Shown: positions 1 through 13,670 of the stretch, piece after piece | How positions within the stretch are numbered: position 1 is the stretch's first letter | Layout: every line of letters begins with the position of its first letter | Source of the DNA: Pterois miles | Lineage: Eukaryota > Chordata > Actinopteri > Perciformes > Scorpaenidae | Direction of reading: 5' to 3' | DNA length: 64,000 nt | Assembly: GCA_947000775.1 (NCBI GenBank) | Contig: CAMQGK010000144.1 | Location: 6,656,501-6,720,500 of the forward strand | Program-made: the position numbers and the translations under genes | Notes under the pieces: model-generated | What the model was told of the DNA's origin: nothing | The model's input: the letters and a program-made list of their open reading frames with translations, nothing else | Database searches by the model: none

Positions 1-2660
1 TACTATGACATTTTTACTTTTTTTGACATACTGTACTATGACTTTTTTACTTTTTTTGACATACTATACTATGACATTTGGCTTTTTTTTACATACTATA
101 CTATGACTTTTTTACTTTTTTTGACATACTATACTATGACTTTTTTTGACATACTATACTATGACATTTGGCTTTTTTGCATACTATACTATGACATTTT
201 TGCCTTTTTTGACATACTATACTATGACATTTTTACTTTTTTTAACATACTCTATTATGACTTTATTACTTTTTTTGACATACTATACTATGACATTTTA
301 GCTTTTTTTGACATACTATACTATGACATTTTTGCTTTTTTTGACATACTATACTATGACATTTTTGCTTTTTTTGACATACTATACTATGACTTTTTTA
401 CCTTTTTGACATACTATACTATGACATTTTTACTTTTTTTGACATACTATACTATGACATTTTTGCTTTTTTGACATACTATATTATGACATTTTTACTT
501 CTTTTCACATACTATACTATGACCTTTTTTTTACTTTTTTGACATACTATATTAAGACATTTAGCTTTTTTACATACTATATTATGACTTTTTTTTACTT
601 TTTTTGACACACTATACTATGACTTCTTTACTTTTTGACATTCTATACTATGACATTTTTGCTTTTTTGACATACTATACTATGACTTCTTTACTTTTTT
701 GACATACTATACTATGACTTTTTTACTTTTTTTGACATACTATACGATGACAATTGTCTTTTTTTGACATACTCTACTATGACTTTTTTTTACTTTTTTG
801 ACATTCTATACTATGACATTTTTGCTTTTTTTGACATACTATACTATGACTTTACTTTTTTTGACATACTATACTATGACTTTTTTACTTTTTTGACATA
901 CTATACTATGACTTTTTTACTTTTTTGACATACTATACTATGACATTTTTACTTTTTTGACATACTATACTATGACTTCTTTACTTTTTTGACATTCTAT
1001 ACTATGACATTTTTGCTTTTTTGACATACTATACTATGACTTCTTTACTTTTTTGACATACTATACTATGACTTTTTTACTTTTTTTGACATACTATACG
1101 ATGACATTTGTCTTTTTTTGACATACTCTACTATGACTTTTTTTTACTTTTTTGACATTCTATACTATGACATTTTTGCTTTTTTTGACATACTATACGA
1201 TGACTTTTTTACTTTTTTTGACATACTATACTATGACATTTTTACTTTTTTGACATACTGTACTATGACTTTTTTTGACATACTATACTATGACATTTGG
1301 CTTTTTTTGCATACTATACTATGACTTTTTTACTTTTTTTGACATACTATACTATGACATTTTTAATTATTTTGACATACTATACTATGACCTTTTTTTT
1401 TACTTTTTTTGACATACTATACTATGACATTTTTGCTTTTTTTGACATACTATATTATGACATTTTTAATTATTTTGACATACTATACTATGACCTTTTT
1501 TTTTTACTTTTTTTGACATACTATATTAAGACATTTAGCTTTTTTACATACTACATTATGACTTTTTTTTACTTTTTTTGACACACTATACTGTGACATT
1601 TTTACTTTTTTGACATACTATACTATGACTTTTTTGACATACTATACTATGACTTTTTTTTACTTTTTTGATATACTATACTATGACATTTTTACTTTTT
1701 TTGACATACTGTACTATGACTTTTTTTACTTTTTTTGACATACTATACTATGACTTTTTTTACTTTTTTTGACTTACTATACTATGACTTTTTTACTTTA
1801 TTCAACATAATATACTATGACATTTTTGCTTTTTTGACATACTATACTATGACATTTTTACTTTTTTTGACATAGTCTACTATGACTTTTTTACTTTTTT
1901 TGACTTACTATACTATGACATTTTTGCTTTTTTTGACATACTATACTATGACATTTTTGCTTTTTTTGACATACTATACTATGACATTTTTACTTTTTTT
2001 AACATACTCTATTATAACTTTATTACTTTTTTGACATACTATACTATGACATTTTTACTTTTTTTTACATACTCTACTATGGCTTTTTTTCTTTTTTTGA
2101 CATACTATACTATGACATTTTTGCTTTTTTTGACATACTATACTATGACTTTTTTTTTACCTTTTTTGACATACTATACTATGACATTTTTACTTTTTTT
2201 GACATACTGTACTATGACTTTTTTTACTTTTTTGACATACTATACTATGACTTTTTTACTTTATTTGACTTGCTATACTATGACCTTTTTACTTTATTCA
2301 ACATAATATACTATGACATTTTTGCTTTTTTGACATACTATACTATGACATTTTTACTTTTTTGACATACTCTACTATGACTTTTTTACTTTTTTTGACT
2401 TACTATACTATGACATTTTTGCTTTTTTTGACATACTATAGTATGACATTTTTGCTTTTTTTGACATACTATACTATGACTTTTTTACTTTTTTTGACAT
2501 ACTATACGCTGACTTTTTTACTTTTTTGACATACTATACTATGACTTTTTTACTTTTTTTGACATACTATACTATGACATTTTTGCTCTTTTTTGACATA
2601 CTATACTATGACATTTTTACTTTTTTTAACATACTCTATTATGACTTTTTTGACATACTA
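1..2660 (+). repeat. T-rich minisatellite array, segment 1 (adal last intron)
   Basis: Tandem units of about 32-36 bp with the core GACATACTATACTATGAC, followed by variable ATTTTTACTTTTTT or CTTTTTTACTTTTTT spacers. Common variants are CATTTGGC, CTCTACTATG and TTAACATAC. The array already runs at base 1, so its left end is outside the window. It lies upstream of the last adal exon on the same strand, so it is inferred to be intronic to adal. Long open frames occur only because many units are multiples of 3 bp. A ~354-bp sub-block is duplicated at about 620-1330. Confidence 0.95.
620..1330 (+). repeat. ~354-bp higher-order duplication within the array
   Basis: Rare variants recur about 352-354 bp apart. 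The block containing ACTTCTTTACTTTTT then GACATTCTATAC occurs near 623 and 975, and TATACGATGACA near 743 and 1097. This indicates block duplication of about 11 units by unequal exchange. Borders are approximate. Confidence 0.7.
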
Positions 2661-2911
2661 CAACCCCTGGAAAAATTATGGAATCACCAGTCTTGGTGGA
2701 TGTTCATTCAGTTGTTTAATTTTGTAGAAAAAAGGAAGATCACAGACATGACACAAAACTAAAGTCATTTCAAATGGCAACGTTCTTGCTTTAAGAAACA
2801 CTAAAAGAAATCAAGAAAAAAATGTGGTAGTCAGTACCAATTATTTTTTAGACCAAGCAGAGGGAAAAAAATATGGAATCACTCAATTCCGAGGAAAAAA
2901 TTATGGAATCA
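2661..2911 (+). repeat. Left terminal inverted repeat of the Tc1-like element
   Basis: About 251 bp, nearly identical to the reverse complement of 4085-4340. The outer TTATGGAATCACCAG and inner TTATGGAATCAC are presumed transposase binding sites by analogy with other IR/DR elements. Confidence 0.9.
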
Positions 2912-3023
2912 CCCTGTGAATTTCCTTTCCCACCTGCATCAGATTAGATCTGCTCGTTAATCTGCAGTTAAAAAGGAGTGATCACACCTTGGAGCTGTTG
3001 CACCAAGTGGATTGACATGAATC

Positions 3024-4046
3024 ATGGCTCCAAGACAAGAGATGTCAATTGAAACAAAGGAGAGAGTTATCAAACTCCTTAAAGAGGGTAAATCATCACG
3101 CAATGTTGCAAAAGATGTTGGTTGTTCACAGTCAGCTGTGTCTAAAATCTGGACGAAGTACAAACAACATGGGATGGTTGTTAAAGGAAAGCGTACTGGT
3201 AGACCAAGGAAGACATCAAAGCATCAAGACAGAAAACTTAAGGCAGTATGTCTTGAAAACAGAAAATGCACAGCAAAACAAATGAGGAAGAAATGGGAGG
3301 AAACTGGAGTCAACGTCTGTGACCGAACTGTGAGAAATCGCCGCAAGGAAATGGGATTTACATACAGAAAAGCTAAACGAAAACCGTCATTAACACCTAA
3401 ACAGAAAAAAACAAGGTTACACTGGGCTAAGGAAAAGCAATCTTGGACTGTGGATGACTGGATGAAAGTCATATTCAGTGATGAATCACGAATCTGCATT
3501 GGGCAAGGTGATGATGCTGGAACTTTTGTTTGGTGCCGTTCCAATGAGATTTACAAAGACAACTGCCTGAAGAAAACATGCAAATTTCCACAGTCATTGA
3601 TGATATGGGGCTGCATGTCAGGTAAAGGAATTGGGGAGATGGCTGTCATTAAATCTTCAATAAATGCACAAGTTTACATGGACATTTTGGACACTTTTCT
3701 TATCCCATCAATTGAAAGGATGTTTGGGGATGATGAAATCATTTTTCAAGATGATAATGCATCTTGCCATAGAGCAAAAACTGTGAAAACATTCCTTGAA
3801 GAAAGACACATAAGGTCAATGTCATGGCCTGCAAATAGTCCGGATCTCAATCCGATTGAAAATCTGTGGTGGAAGTTGAGGAAAATGGTCCATGACAAGG
3901 CTCCAACCTGAAAAGCTGATCTGGCAACTGCAATCAAAGAAAGTTGGAGCCAGATTGATGAAGAGTACTTTTTGTCACTCATTAAGTCCATGCCTCAGAG
4001 ACTGCAAGCTGTTATAAAAGCCAGAGGTGGTGCAACAAAGTACTAG
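3024..4046 (+). pseudogene. Tc1-like transposase, one in-frame stop
   Basis: The reading frame starts at ATG 3024 and runs to TAG 4044-4046 (341 codons, usual Tc1 size). It is broken only by TGA at 3909-3911 (codon 296). The N-terminus is a paired-like helix-turn-helix (VAKDVGCSQSAVSKIW) followed by an AT-hook-like GRPRKTS. The catalytic domain has IFSDESR (first D), FQDDNASCHR (second D) and SPDLNPIENLWW (E). There are 34 residues between the second D and the E, the DD34E spacing of Tc1. The stop falls after all catalytic residues, in the C-terminal tail; the frame continues cleanly behind it. TGA could come from CGA by CpG transition (inference). Likely inactive, but potentially a source of truncated protein if transcribed with adal. 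Confidence 0.93.
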
Positions 4047-4084
4047 TGGTGTGTTGAAGTGTTCTTTTGTTTGTTTGTTTTTCA

Positions 4085-4340
4085 TGATTCCATAATTTTT
4101 TCCTCAGAATTGAGTGATTCCATATTTTTTTTCCCTCTGCTTGGTCTAAAAAAGTAATTGTTACTGACTACCACATTTTTTTTTCTTGATTTCTTTTAGT
4201 GTTTCTTAAAGCAAGAACGTTGCCATTTGAAATGACTTTAGTTTTGTGTCATGTCTGTGATCTGTCTTTTTTCTACAAAATTAAACAACTGAATGAACAT
4301 CCACCAAGACTGGTGATTCCATAATTTTTGCCAGGGGTTG
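4085..4340 (+). repeat. Right terminal inverted repeat of the Tc1-like element
   Basis: About 256 bp, inverted copy of 2661-2911 with a few single-base and homopolymer-length differences. It ends CCAGGGGTTG directly before the TA target duplicate. Confidence 0.9.
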
Positions 4341-4342
4341 TA

Positions 4343-6925
4343 TACTATGACATTTTTACTTTTTTTACATACTCTACTATGACTTTTTTTCTTTTTTTTG
4401 ACATACTATATTATGACATTTTTGCTCTTTTTTGACATACTATACTATGACATTTTTACTTTTTTTTAACATACTCTATTATAACTTTATTACTTTTTTG
4501 ACATACTATACTATGACATTTTTATTTTTTTTTTTACATACTCTACTATGGCTTTTTTCTTTTTTTGACATACTATACTATGACATTTTTGCTTTTTTTG
4601 ACATACTATACTATGACTTTTTTTTTTTTTTACCTTTTTTGACATACTATACTATGACATTTTTGATTTTTTTGAAATACTATACTATTAATTTTTTACT
4701 TTTTTCAACATACTATACTATGACATTTTTGCTTTTTTGACATACTATATTATGACATTTTTACTTCTTTTGACATACAATACTATGACCTTTTTGTACT
4801 TTTTTGGACATACTATACTATGACATTTTTACTTTTTGTGACACACTATACTATGACATTTTTACTTTTTTGACATACTATACTATGACTTTTTTGACAT
4901 ACTATACTATGAGTTTTTTACTTTTTTTGACATACTATACTATCACTGTTTTACTTTTTTGACATACTATACTATGACATTTTTGCTTTTTTTTGCCATA
5001 CTATACTATGACATTTTTGCTTTTTTTTTTGCCATACTATACTATTAATTTTTTACTTTTTTTGACAAACTATACTATGACTTTTTTCCTTTTTTTTGAC
5101 ATACTATACTATGACATTTTTACTTTTTTTGACATACTATACTGACATTTTTACTTTTTTTGACATACTCGACTATGACTTTTTTACTTTTTTGACATAC
5201 TATACTATGACATTTTTACTTTTTTTGACATACTATACTATGACATTTGGCTTTTTTTGCATACTATACTATGACTTTTTTACTTTTTTTGACATACTAT
5301 GCTATGACTTCTTTACTTTTTTTGACATACTATACTATGACATTTTTACTTTTTTTGACATACTCTACTATGACTTTTTTTCCTTTTGTTGACATACTAT
5401 ACTATGACATTTTTGCTTTTTTGACATACTATGCTATGACTTCTTTACTTTTTTGACATACTATACTATGATATTTTTACTTTTTTTTGACATACTATAC
5501 TATGACTTTTTTACTTTTTTTGACATACTATACTCTGACATTTTTACTCTTTTTGACATACTATTCTGACATTTTTGCTTTTTTTGACATACTATACTAT
5601 GACTTTTTTACGTTTTTTGACATACTATACTATGACATTTTTACTTTTTTTACATACTCTACTATGACTTTTTTCTTTTTTTGACATACTATATTATGAC
5701 ATTTTTGCTCTTTTTTGACATACTATACTATGACATTTTTACTTTTTTTTAACATACTCTATTATAACTTTATTACTTTTTTGACATACTATACTATGAC
5801 ATTTTTACTTTTTTTTTTTTACATACTCTACTATGGCTTTTTTTCTTTTTTTGACATACTATACTATGACATTTTTGCTTTTTTTGACATACTATACTAT
5901 GACTTTTTTTTTTTTTACCTTTTTTGACATACTATACTATGACATTTTTGATTTTTTTGAAATACTATACTATTAATTTTTTACTTTTTTCAACATACTA
6001 TACTATGACATTTTTGCTTTTTTGACATACTATATTATGACATTTTTACTTCTTTTGACATACAATACTATGACCTTTTTGTACTTTTTTGGACATACTA
6101 TACTATGACATTTTTACTTTTTGTGACACACTATACTATGACATTTTTACTTTTTTGACATACTATACTATGACTTTTTTGACATACTATACTATGAGTT
6201 TTTTTACTTTTTTTTGACATACTATACTATCACTGTTTTACTTTTTTGACATACTATACTATGACATTTTTGCTTTTTTTTGCCATACTATACTATGACA
6301 TTTTTGCTTTTTTTTTTGCCATACTATACTATTAATTTTTTACTTTTTTTGACAAACTATACTATGACTTTTTTCCTTTTTTTTGACATACTATACTATG
6401 ACATTTTTACTTTTTTTGACATACTATACTGACATTTTTACTTTTTTTGACATACTCGACTATGACTTTTTTACTTTTTTTGACATACTATACTATGACA
6501 TTTTTACTTTTTTTGACATACTATACTATGACATTTGGCTTTTTTTGCATACTATACTATGACTTTTTTACTTTTTTTGACATACTATGCTATGACTTCT
6601 TTACTTTTTTGACATACTATACTATGACATTTTTACTTTTTTTGACATACTCTACTATGACTTTTTTCCTTTTGTTGACATACTATACTATGACATTTTT
6701 GCTTTTTTGACATACTATGCTATGACTTCTTTACTTTTTTGACATACTATACTATGATATTTTTACTTTTTTTTGACATACTATACTATGACTTTTTTAC
6801 TTTTTTTGACATACTATACTCTGACATTTTTACTCTTTTTGACATACTATTCTGACATTTTTGCTTTTTTTGACATACTATACTATGACTTTTTTACGTT
6901 TTTTGACATACTATACTATGACATT
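4343..6925 (+). repeat. ~1.285-kb higher-order tandem duplication (two blocks)
   Basis: Blocks 4343-5625 and 5626-6925 match unit for unit. For example TTTTTTTGAAATAC occurs near 4667 and 5952, and CTCGACTATG near 5169 and 6456 (offset 1285-1287). Differences are mostly homopolymer length. Similarity stops near 6925. Part of the block (4470-4635) also matches 2000-2165. Confidence 0.85.
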
Positions 6926-7789
6926 TTTCCTTTTTTTGACATACTATACTATGACTTTTTTACTTTTTTCAACATACTATACTATGACATTTTCGCTTTT
7001 TTTGACATACTATATTATGACATTTTTAATTCTTTTGACATACTATACTATGACCTTTTTTTTTACTTTTTTTGACATACTATATTAAGACATTTAGCTT
7101 TTTTACATACTATATTATGACTTTTTTACTTTTTTTGACACACTATACTGTGACATTTTTACTTTTTTGACATACTATACTATGACTTTTTTGACATACT
7201 ATACTATGACTTTTTTACTTTTTTGATATACTATACTATGACATTTTTACTTTTTTTGACATACTGTACTATGACTTTTTTACTTTTTTTTGACATACTA
7301 TACTATGACATTTGGCTTTTTTTACATACTATACTATAACTTTTTTTTTACTTTTTTTGACATACTATACTATGACTTTTTTAGTTTTTTTGACTTACTA
7401 TACTATGACTTTTTTACTTTATTCAACATAATATACTATGACATTTTTGCTTTTTTGACATACTATACTATGACATTTTTACTTTTTTTGACATACTCTA
7501 CTATGACTTTTTTACTTTTTTTGACTTACTATACTATGACATTTTTACTTTTTTTGACATACTCTACTATGACTTTTTTACTTTTTTTGACATACTATAC
7601 TATGACATTTTTACTTTTTTAACATACTCTATTTTGACTTTATTACTTTTTTGACATACTATACTATGCCTTTTTTGACATACTATACTATGAGTTTTTT
7701 ACTTTTTTTGACATACTATACTATCACTGTTTTACTTTTTTGACATACTATACTATGACATTTTTGCTTTTTTTTGCCATACTATGACA

Positions 7790-10700
7790 CTTTTGCTTTT
7801 TTTTGCCATACTATACTATTAATTTTTTACTTTTTTTGACAAACTATACTATGACTTTTTTCCTTTTTTTGACATACTATACTATGACATTTTTACTTTT
7901 TTTGACATACTATACTGACTTTTGTACTTTTTTTGACAAAATTATTGATTTTTTACTTTTTTTGACAAACTATACTATGACATTTTTTTTACTTTTTTCG
8001 ACATACTATACTGACATTTTTACTTTTTTTGACATACTCGACTATGACTTTTTTACTTTTTTGACATACTATACGATGACATTTGGCTTTTTTTACATAC
8101 TATACTGTGACTTTTTTACTTTTTTTGACATACTATACTATGACATTTTTACTTTTTTTGACATACTATACTATGACATTTTTGTTTTTTTTGCATACTA
8201 TACTATGACATTTTTGCTTTTTTTGACATACTATATTAAGACATTTAACTTTCTTACATACTATATTATGACTTTTTTTGACACACTATACTATGACATT
8301 TTTACTTTTTTGACATACTATACGATGACATTTGGCTTTTTTTACATACTATACTATGACTTTTTTTACTTTTTTGATATACTATACTTTGCCTTTTTCA
8401 CTTTTTGACATTCTATACTATGACTTTCTTTGACATACTATACTATGACTTTTTTTTTAACTTTTTTTTTCCACATACTATACTATGACATTTTTGCTTT
8501 CTTTGACATACTATACCATGACTTTTTTTTTACTTTTTTTTGACATACTATTTCATGACTTTTTTACTTTTTTTGACATACTATACTAAGACTTTTTTTC
8601 CTTTTTTTGACATACTATACGATGACGTTTTTGCTTTTTTTGACATACTATACTATGACATTTGGCTTTTTTACATACTATACTATGACTTTTTTAGACA
8701 TACTATACTATCACTTTTTTACTTTTTTGACATACTATACTATGACATTTTTGCTTTTTTTTGCCATACTATACTATTAATTTTTTACTTTTTTTGACAA
8801 ACTATACTATGACTTTTTTCCTTTTTTTTGACATACTATACTATGACATTTTTGCTTTTTTTGACATACTATACTATGACTTTACTTTTTTTGACATACT
8901 ATACTATGACATTTTTACTTTTTTTGACATACTATACTGACTTTTTTACTTTTTTTTGACAAAATTATTAATTTTTTACTTTTTTTGACAAACTATACTA
9001 TGACATTTTTTTTTTACTTTTTTTGACATACTATACTATGACATTTTTACTTTTTTTGACATACTGTACTATGAATTTTTTACTTTTTTTTGACATACTA
9101 TACTATGACATTTGGCTTTTTTTACATACTATACTATGACTTTTTTTGACATACTATACTATGACTTTTTTACTTTTTTTGACTTACTATACTATGACTT
9201 TTTTACTTTATTCAACATACTATACTATGACATTTTTGCTTTTTTGACATACTCTACTATGACTTTTTTACTTTTTTTAACATACTATACGATGATATTT
9301 TTGCTTGATTTGACATACTATACTATGACATTTTTGCTTTTTTTGCCATACTATACTATTAATTTTTTACTTTTTTTGACAAACTATACTATGACTTTTT
9401 TCCTTTTTTTGACATACTATACTATGACATTTTTGCTTTTTTTGACATACTATGCTATGACTTCTTTACTTTTTTGACATACTATACTATATTTTTACTT
9501 TTTTGACATACTATACTATGACTTTTTTACTTTTTTCAACACACTATACTATGACATTTTTGCTTTTTTTTGACATACTATACTATGACTTTTTTACTTT
9601 TTTGACATACTATACTATGACATTTTTACTTTTTTTGACATACTATACTGACTTTTGTACTTTTTTTGACAAAATTATTGATTTTTTACTTTTTTTGACA
9701 AACTATACTATGACATTTTTTTTTACTTTTTTCGACATACTATACTGACATTTTTACTTTTTTTGACATACTCGACTATGACTTTTTTACTTTTTTGACA
9801 TACTATACGATGACATTTGGCTTTTTTTACATACTATACTGTGACTTTTTTACTTTTTTTTGACATACTATACTATGACATTTTTACTTTTTTTGACATA
9901 CTATACTATGACATTTGGCTTTTTTTGCATACTATATTATGACATTTTTACTTTTTTTAACATACTCTATTATGACTTTATTACTTTTTTTGACATACTA
10001 TACTATGACATTTTTTTTTTTTTTTGACATACTATACTATGACATTTTTGCTTTTTTTGACATACTATATTAAGACATTTAACTTTCTTACATACTATAT
10101 TATGACTTTTTTTGACACACTATACTATGACATTTTTACTTTTTTGACATACTATACGATGACATTTGGCTTTTTTTTACATACTATACTATGACTTTTT
10201 TTACTTTTTTGATATACTATACTTTACCTTTTTCACTTTTTGACATTCTATACTATGACTTTCTTTGACATACTATACTATGACTTTTTTTAACTTTTTT
10301 TTCCACATACTATACTATGACATTTTTGCTTTTTTTGACATACTATACCATGACTTTTTTTTACTTTTTTTTGACATACTATTTCATGACTTTTTTACTT
10401 TTTTGACATACTATACTAAGACTTTTTTCCTTTTTTTGACATACTATACAATGACGTTTTTGCTTTTTTTGACATACTATACTATGACATTTGGCTTTTT
10501 TACATACTATACTATGACTTTTTTAGACATACTATACTATCACTTTTTTACTTTTTTGACATACTATACTATGACTTTTTTCCTTTTTTTGACATACTAT
10601 ACTATGACATATTTGCTTTTTTTGACGTACTATACTATGACTTTACTTTTTTTGACATACTATACTGACTTTTTTACTTTTTTTGACAAAATTATTAATT

Positions 10701-11240
10701 TTTTACTTTTTTTTGACAAACTATACTATGACATTTTTTTTCTACTTTTTTTGACATACTATACTATGACATTTTTACTTTTTTTTACATACTGTACTAT
10801 GAATTTTTTACTTTTTTTGACATACTATACTATGACATTTGGCTTTTTTTACATACTATACTATGACTTTTTTTGACATACTATACTATGACTTTTTTAC
10901 TTTTTTGACTTACTATACTATGACTTTTTTACTTTATTCAACATACTATACTATGACATTTTTGGTTTTTTGACATACTCTACTATGACTTTTTTACTTT
11001 TTTTAACATACTATACGATGATATTTTTGCTTGATTTGACATACTATACTATGACATTTTTGCTTTTTTTGCCATACTATACTATTAATTTTTTACTTTT
11101 TTTGACAAACTATACTATGACTTTTTTCCTTTTTTTGACATACTATACTATGACATTTTTGCTTTTTTTGACATACTATGCTATGACTTCTTTACTTTTT
11201 TGACATACTATACTATATTTTTACTTTTTTTGACATACTA
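7790..11240 (+). repeat. ~1.73-kb higher-order tandem duplication (two blocks)
   Basis: Rare variants recur at an offset of 1726-1738 bp. GACTTTTGTAC is at 7917 and 9650, CTTGATTTGACATAC at 9304 and 11030, and the truncated unit ACTATATTTTTAC near 9486 and 11212. This is an independent amplification with a different period from the 1.285-kb block. Borders are approximate. Confidence 0.8.
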
Positions 11241-11403
11241 TACTATGACTTTTTTACTTTTTTTGACATACTATACTCTGACATTTTTACTTTTTTGACA
11301 AAATTATTGATTTTTTACTTTTTTTGACAAACTATACTATGACATTTTTTTTTTACTTTTTTTGACATACTCGACTATGACTTTTTTACTTTTTTGACAT
11401 ACT

Positions 11404-11738
11404 AGAAGAAGAAGAAGAAGAAGATATTCCTTTATTAGTCCCGCTAGGGGAAATTCAATTTTTTCACTCTGTTAACTTATACACACACATGCACAAACAG
11501 GTCCATATACATGCAACAATTGGAGAGATGTCAGAGTGAGGGGGCTGCTCCTGACAAGCGCCCCGAGCGGTTGGGGGTTTGGTGCCTTGCTCAGGGGCAC
11601 CTCGGCAGTGCCCAAGAGGTAAACTGGCACCTCTCCAGCTACCAGTTCACACTCAGTTTTTGGCCCATGTCGGGACTTGAACCGGTGACCCTCCGGTTCT
11701 CAAGCCAACTCCCTACAGACTGAGCTACTGCCACCCCC
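11404..11738 (-). mobile_element. tRNA-derived SINE, full length, reverse orientation
   Basis: Read on the minus strand, it starts with GGGGGTGGCAGTAGCTCAGT. That is a tRNA-like head with an A-box (TAGCTCAGTCTGTAGGG) and a B-box-like GGTTCAAGTCCC. A conserved body follows (CAGTTTACCTCTTGGGCACT, then AAGGCACCAAACCCCC), then CCTAGCGGGACTAATAAAGG and a (CTT)n tail, which appears as (GAA)n at 11405-11424. Same family as 13503-13670 and 41623-41924. It is inserted in the satellite against its orientation. Confidence 0.9.
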
Positions 11739-13502
11739 ATATACTATATTTTTACTTTTTTTGACATACTATACTATGACTTTTTTACTTTTTTTGACAT
11801 ACTATACTCTGACATTTTTACTTTTTTTGACATACTATACGATGACATTTTTACTTTTTTTGACATACTGTACTATGACCTTTTTTACTATTTTTGACAT
11901 ACTATACGATGACATTTGGCTTTTTTTACATACTATACTATGACTTTTTTACTTTTTTTGACATACTATACTATGACATTTTTACTTTTTTTGACATACT
12001 GTACTATGACTTTTTTACTTTTTTTGACATACTATACTATGACATTTTTACTTTTTTGACATACTGTACTATGACTTTTTTTGACATACTATACTATGAC
12101 ATTTGGCTTTTTTTGCATACTATACTATGACTTTTTTACTTTTTTTGACATACTATACTATGACATTTTTACTTTTTTTAATATACTCTATTATGACTTT
12201 ATTACTTTTTTTGACATACTATACTATGACCTTTTTTTTTTTTACTTTTTTTGACATACTATATTAAGACATTTAGCTTTTTTACATACTATATTCTGAC
12301 TTTTTTTTTCTCCACATACTATACTATGACATTTTTGCTTTTTTTGACATACTATACCATGACTTTTTTACTTTTTTTTTGACATACTATTTCATGACTT
12401 TTTTACTTTTTTGACATACTATACTAAGACTTTTTTCCTTTTTTTGACATACTATACGATGACATTTTTTCTTTTTTTTGACATACTATACTATGACTTT
12501 TTTACTTTATTCAACATACTATGACATTTTTGCTTTTTTGACATACTATACTATGAGTTTTTTACTTTTTTTTAACATACTATACGACGACATTTTTGCT
12601 TTATTTGACATACTATACTATGACATTTTTACTTTTTTTAACATACTGTACTATGACTTTTCTACTTTTTTTGACATACTATACTATGACATTTGGCTTT
12701 TTTTGACATACTATACTATGACGTTTTTGCTTTTTTTGACATACTATACTATGACATTTGGCTTTTTTTTTTTTTACATACTATACTATGACTTTTACTT
12801 TTTTTGACATACTATACTATGACATTTTTACTTTTTTTTTGACATACTATTTCATGACTTTTTTACTTTTTTGACATACTATACTAAGACTTTTTTCCTT
12901 TTTTTTGACATACTATACGATGACATTTTTGCTTTTTTTGACATACTATACTATGACATTTGGCTTTTTTACATACTATACTATGACTTTTTTAGACAAA
13001 CTATACCATCACTTTTTTACTTTTTTTGACATACTATACTATGACATTTTTGCTTTTTTTGACATAGTATACTATGAATTTGACCTTTTTTGACATACTA
13101 TACTATGACATTTGGCTTTTTTACGTACTATACTATGACTTTTTTAGACATACTATACTATCACTTTTTTGACATACTATACTATGACATTTTTGCTTTT
13201 TTTTGCCATACTATACTATTAATTTTTTACTTTTTTTGACAAACTATACTATGACTTTTTTCCTTTTTTTGACATACTATACTATGACATTTTTGCTTTT
13301 TTTTTTTTATTTGACATACTTTTATTTGACATACTATACTATGACATTTTTACTTTTTTTTTAAACATACTGTACTATAACTTTTCTACTTTTTTTGACA
13401 TACTATACTATGACATTTGGCTTTTTTTGACATACTATACTATGACATTTGGCTTTTTTTTGACATACTATACTATGACATTTTTGCTTTCTTTGACATA
13501 CT
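11739..13502 (+). repeat. T-rich minisatellite array, segment 3
   Basis: Same units and orientation. Sequence just right of the SINE (11740-11830) repeats that at 11205-11300, so the SINE landed in or beside a duplicated block. The stretch 12310-12470 matches variants near 8470-8630 and 10312-10470. Confidence 0.93.
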
Positions 13503-13670
13503 GCTCGGGGCGCTTGTCAGGAGCAGCCCCATCACTCTGACATCTCTCCAGTGTTGCATGTTTGTGCATTTGTGTGTTCGGGTCTGCATGTACCTTGTAT
13601 AAGTTAACAACAGAGTGAAAAAATTGAATTTCCCCTCGTGGGACTAATAAAGGAATCTTCTTCTTCTTCT
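13503..13670 (+). mobile_element. 5'-truncated tRNA-derived SINE
   Basis: Only the 3' half is present: GCTCGGGGCGCTTGTCAGGA, then the ACTCTGACATCTCTCCAG segment, GGGACTAATAAAGGAATC and a (CTT)n tail. It lacks the tRNA head, as expected from incomplete reverse transcription. It is on the opposite strand from the copy at 11404-11738. Confidence 0.9.

Larger units (their letters stand above)
2661..4340 (+). mobile_element. Tc1-like DNA transposon with ~250-bp IR/DR termini
   Basis: A 1680-bp element flanked by TA on both sides (2659-2660 and 4341-4342), the mariner/Tc1 target duplication. It begins CAACCCCTGG and ends CCAGGGGTTG. The long terminal inverted repeats (2661-2911 and 4085-4340) differ at only a handful of positions. 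Each carries an outer and an inner TTATGGAATCA motif, the IR/DR layout typed by Sleeping Beauty. One transposase gene fills the middle. The insertion splits a satellite unit; removing it and one TA restores a normal core. The matching termini imply a fairly recent insertion. The matching satellite block starting near 5626 has no copy of it. Confidence 0.95.
4341..11403 (+). repeat. T-rich minisatellite array, segment 2
   Basis: Continuation of the same array and orientation. It contains variants absent from segment 1, such as CTATTAATTTTTTAC, GACAAACTATAC, TACTCGACTATG and GACAAAATTATT. These variants recur in long blocks and reveal higher-order tandem duplications. No exon-like sequence is visible. 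Confidence 0.95.

Noticed and set aside
7803..8408. 201-codon open frame of LTYYTMTFLLF-type repeats (and many like it across 1-13,600)
   Set aside because: It is a by-product of satellite units that are multiples of 3 bp. Frames shift whenever a T-run changes length, all three frames show similar peptides, and there is no splice or start context.
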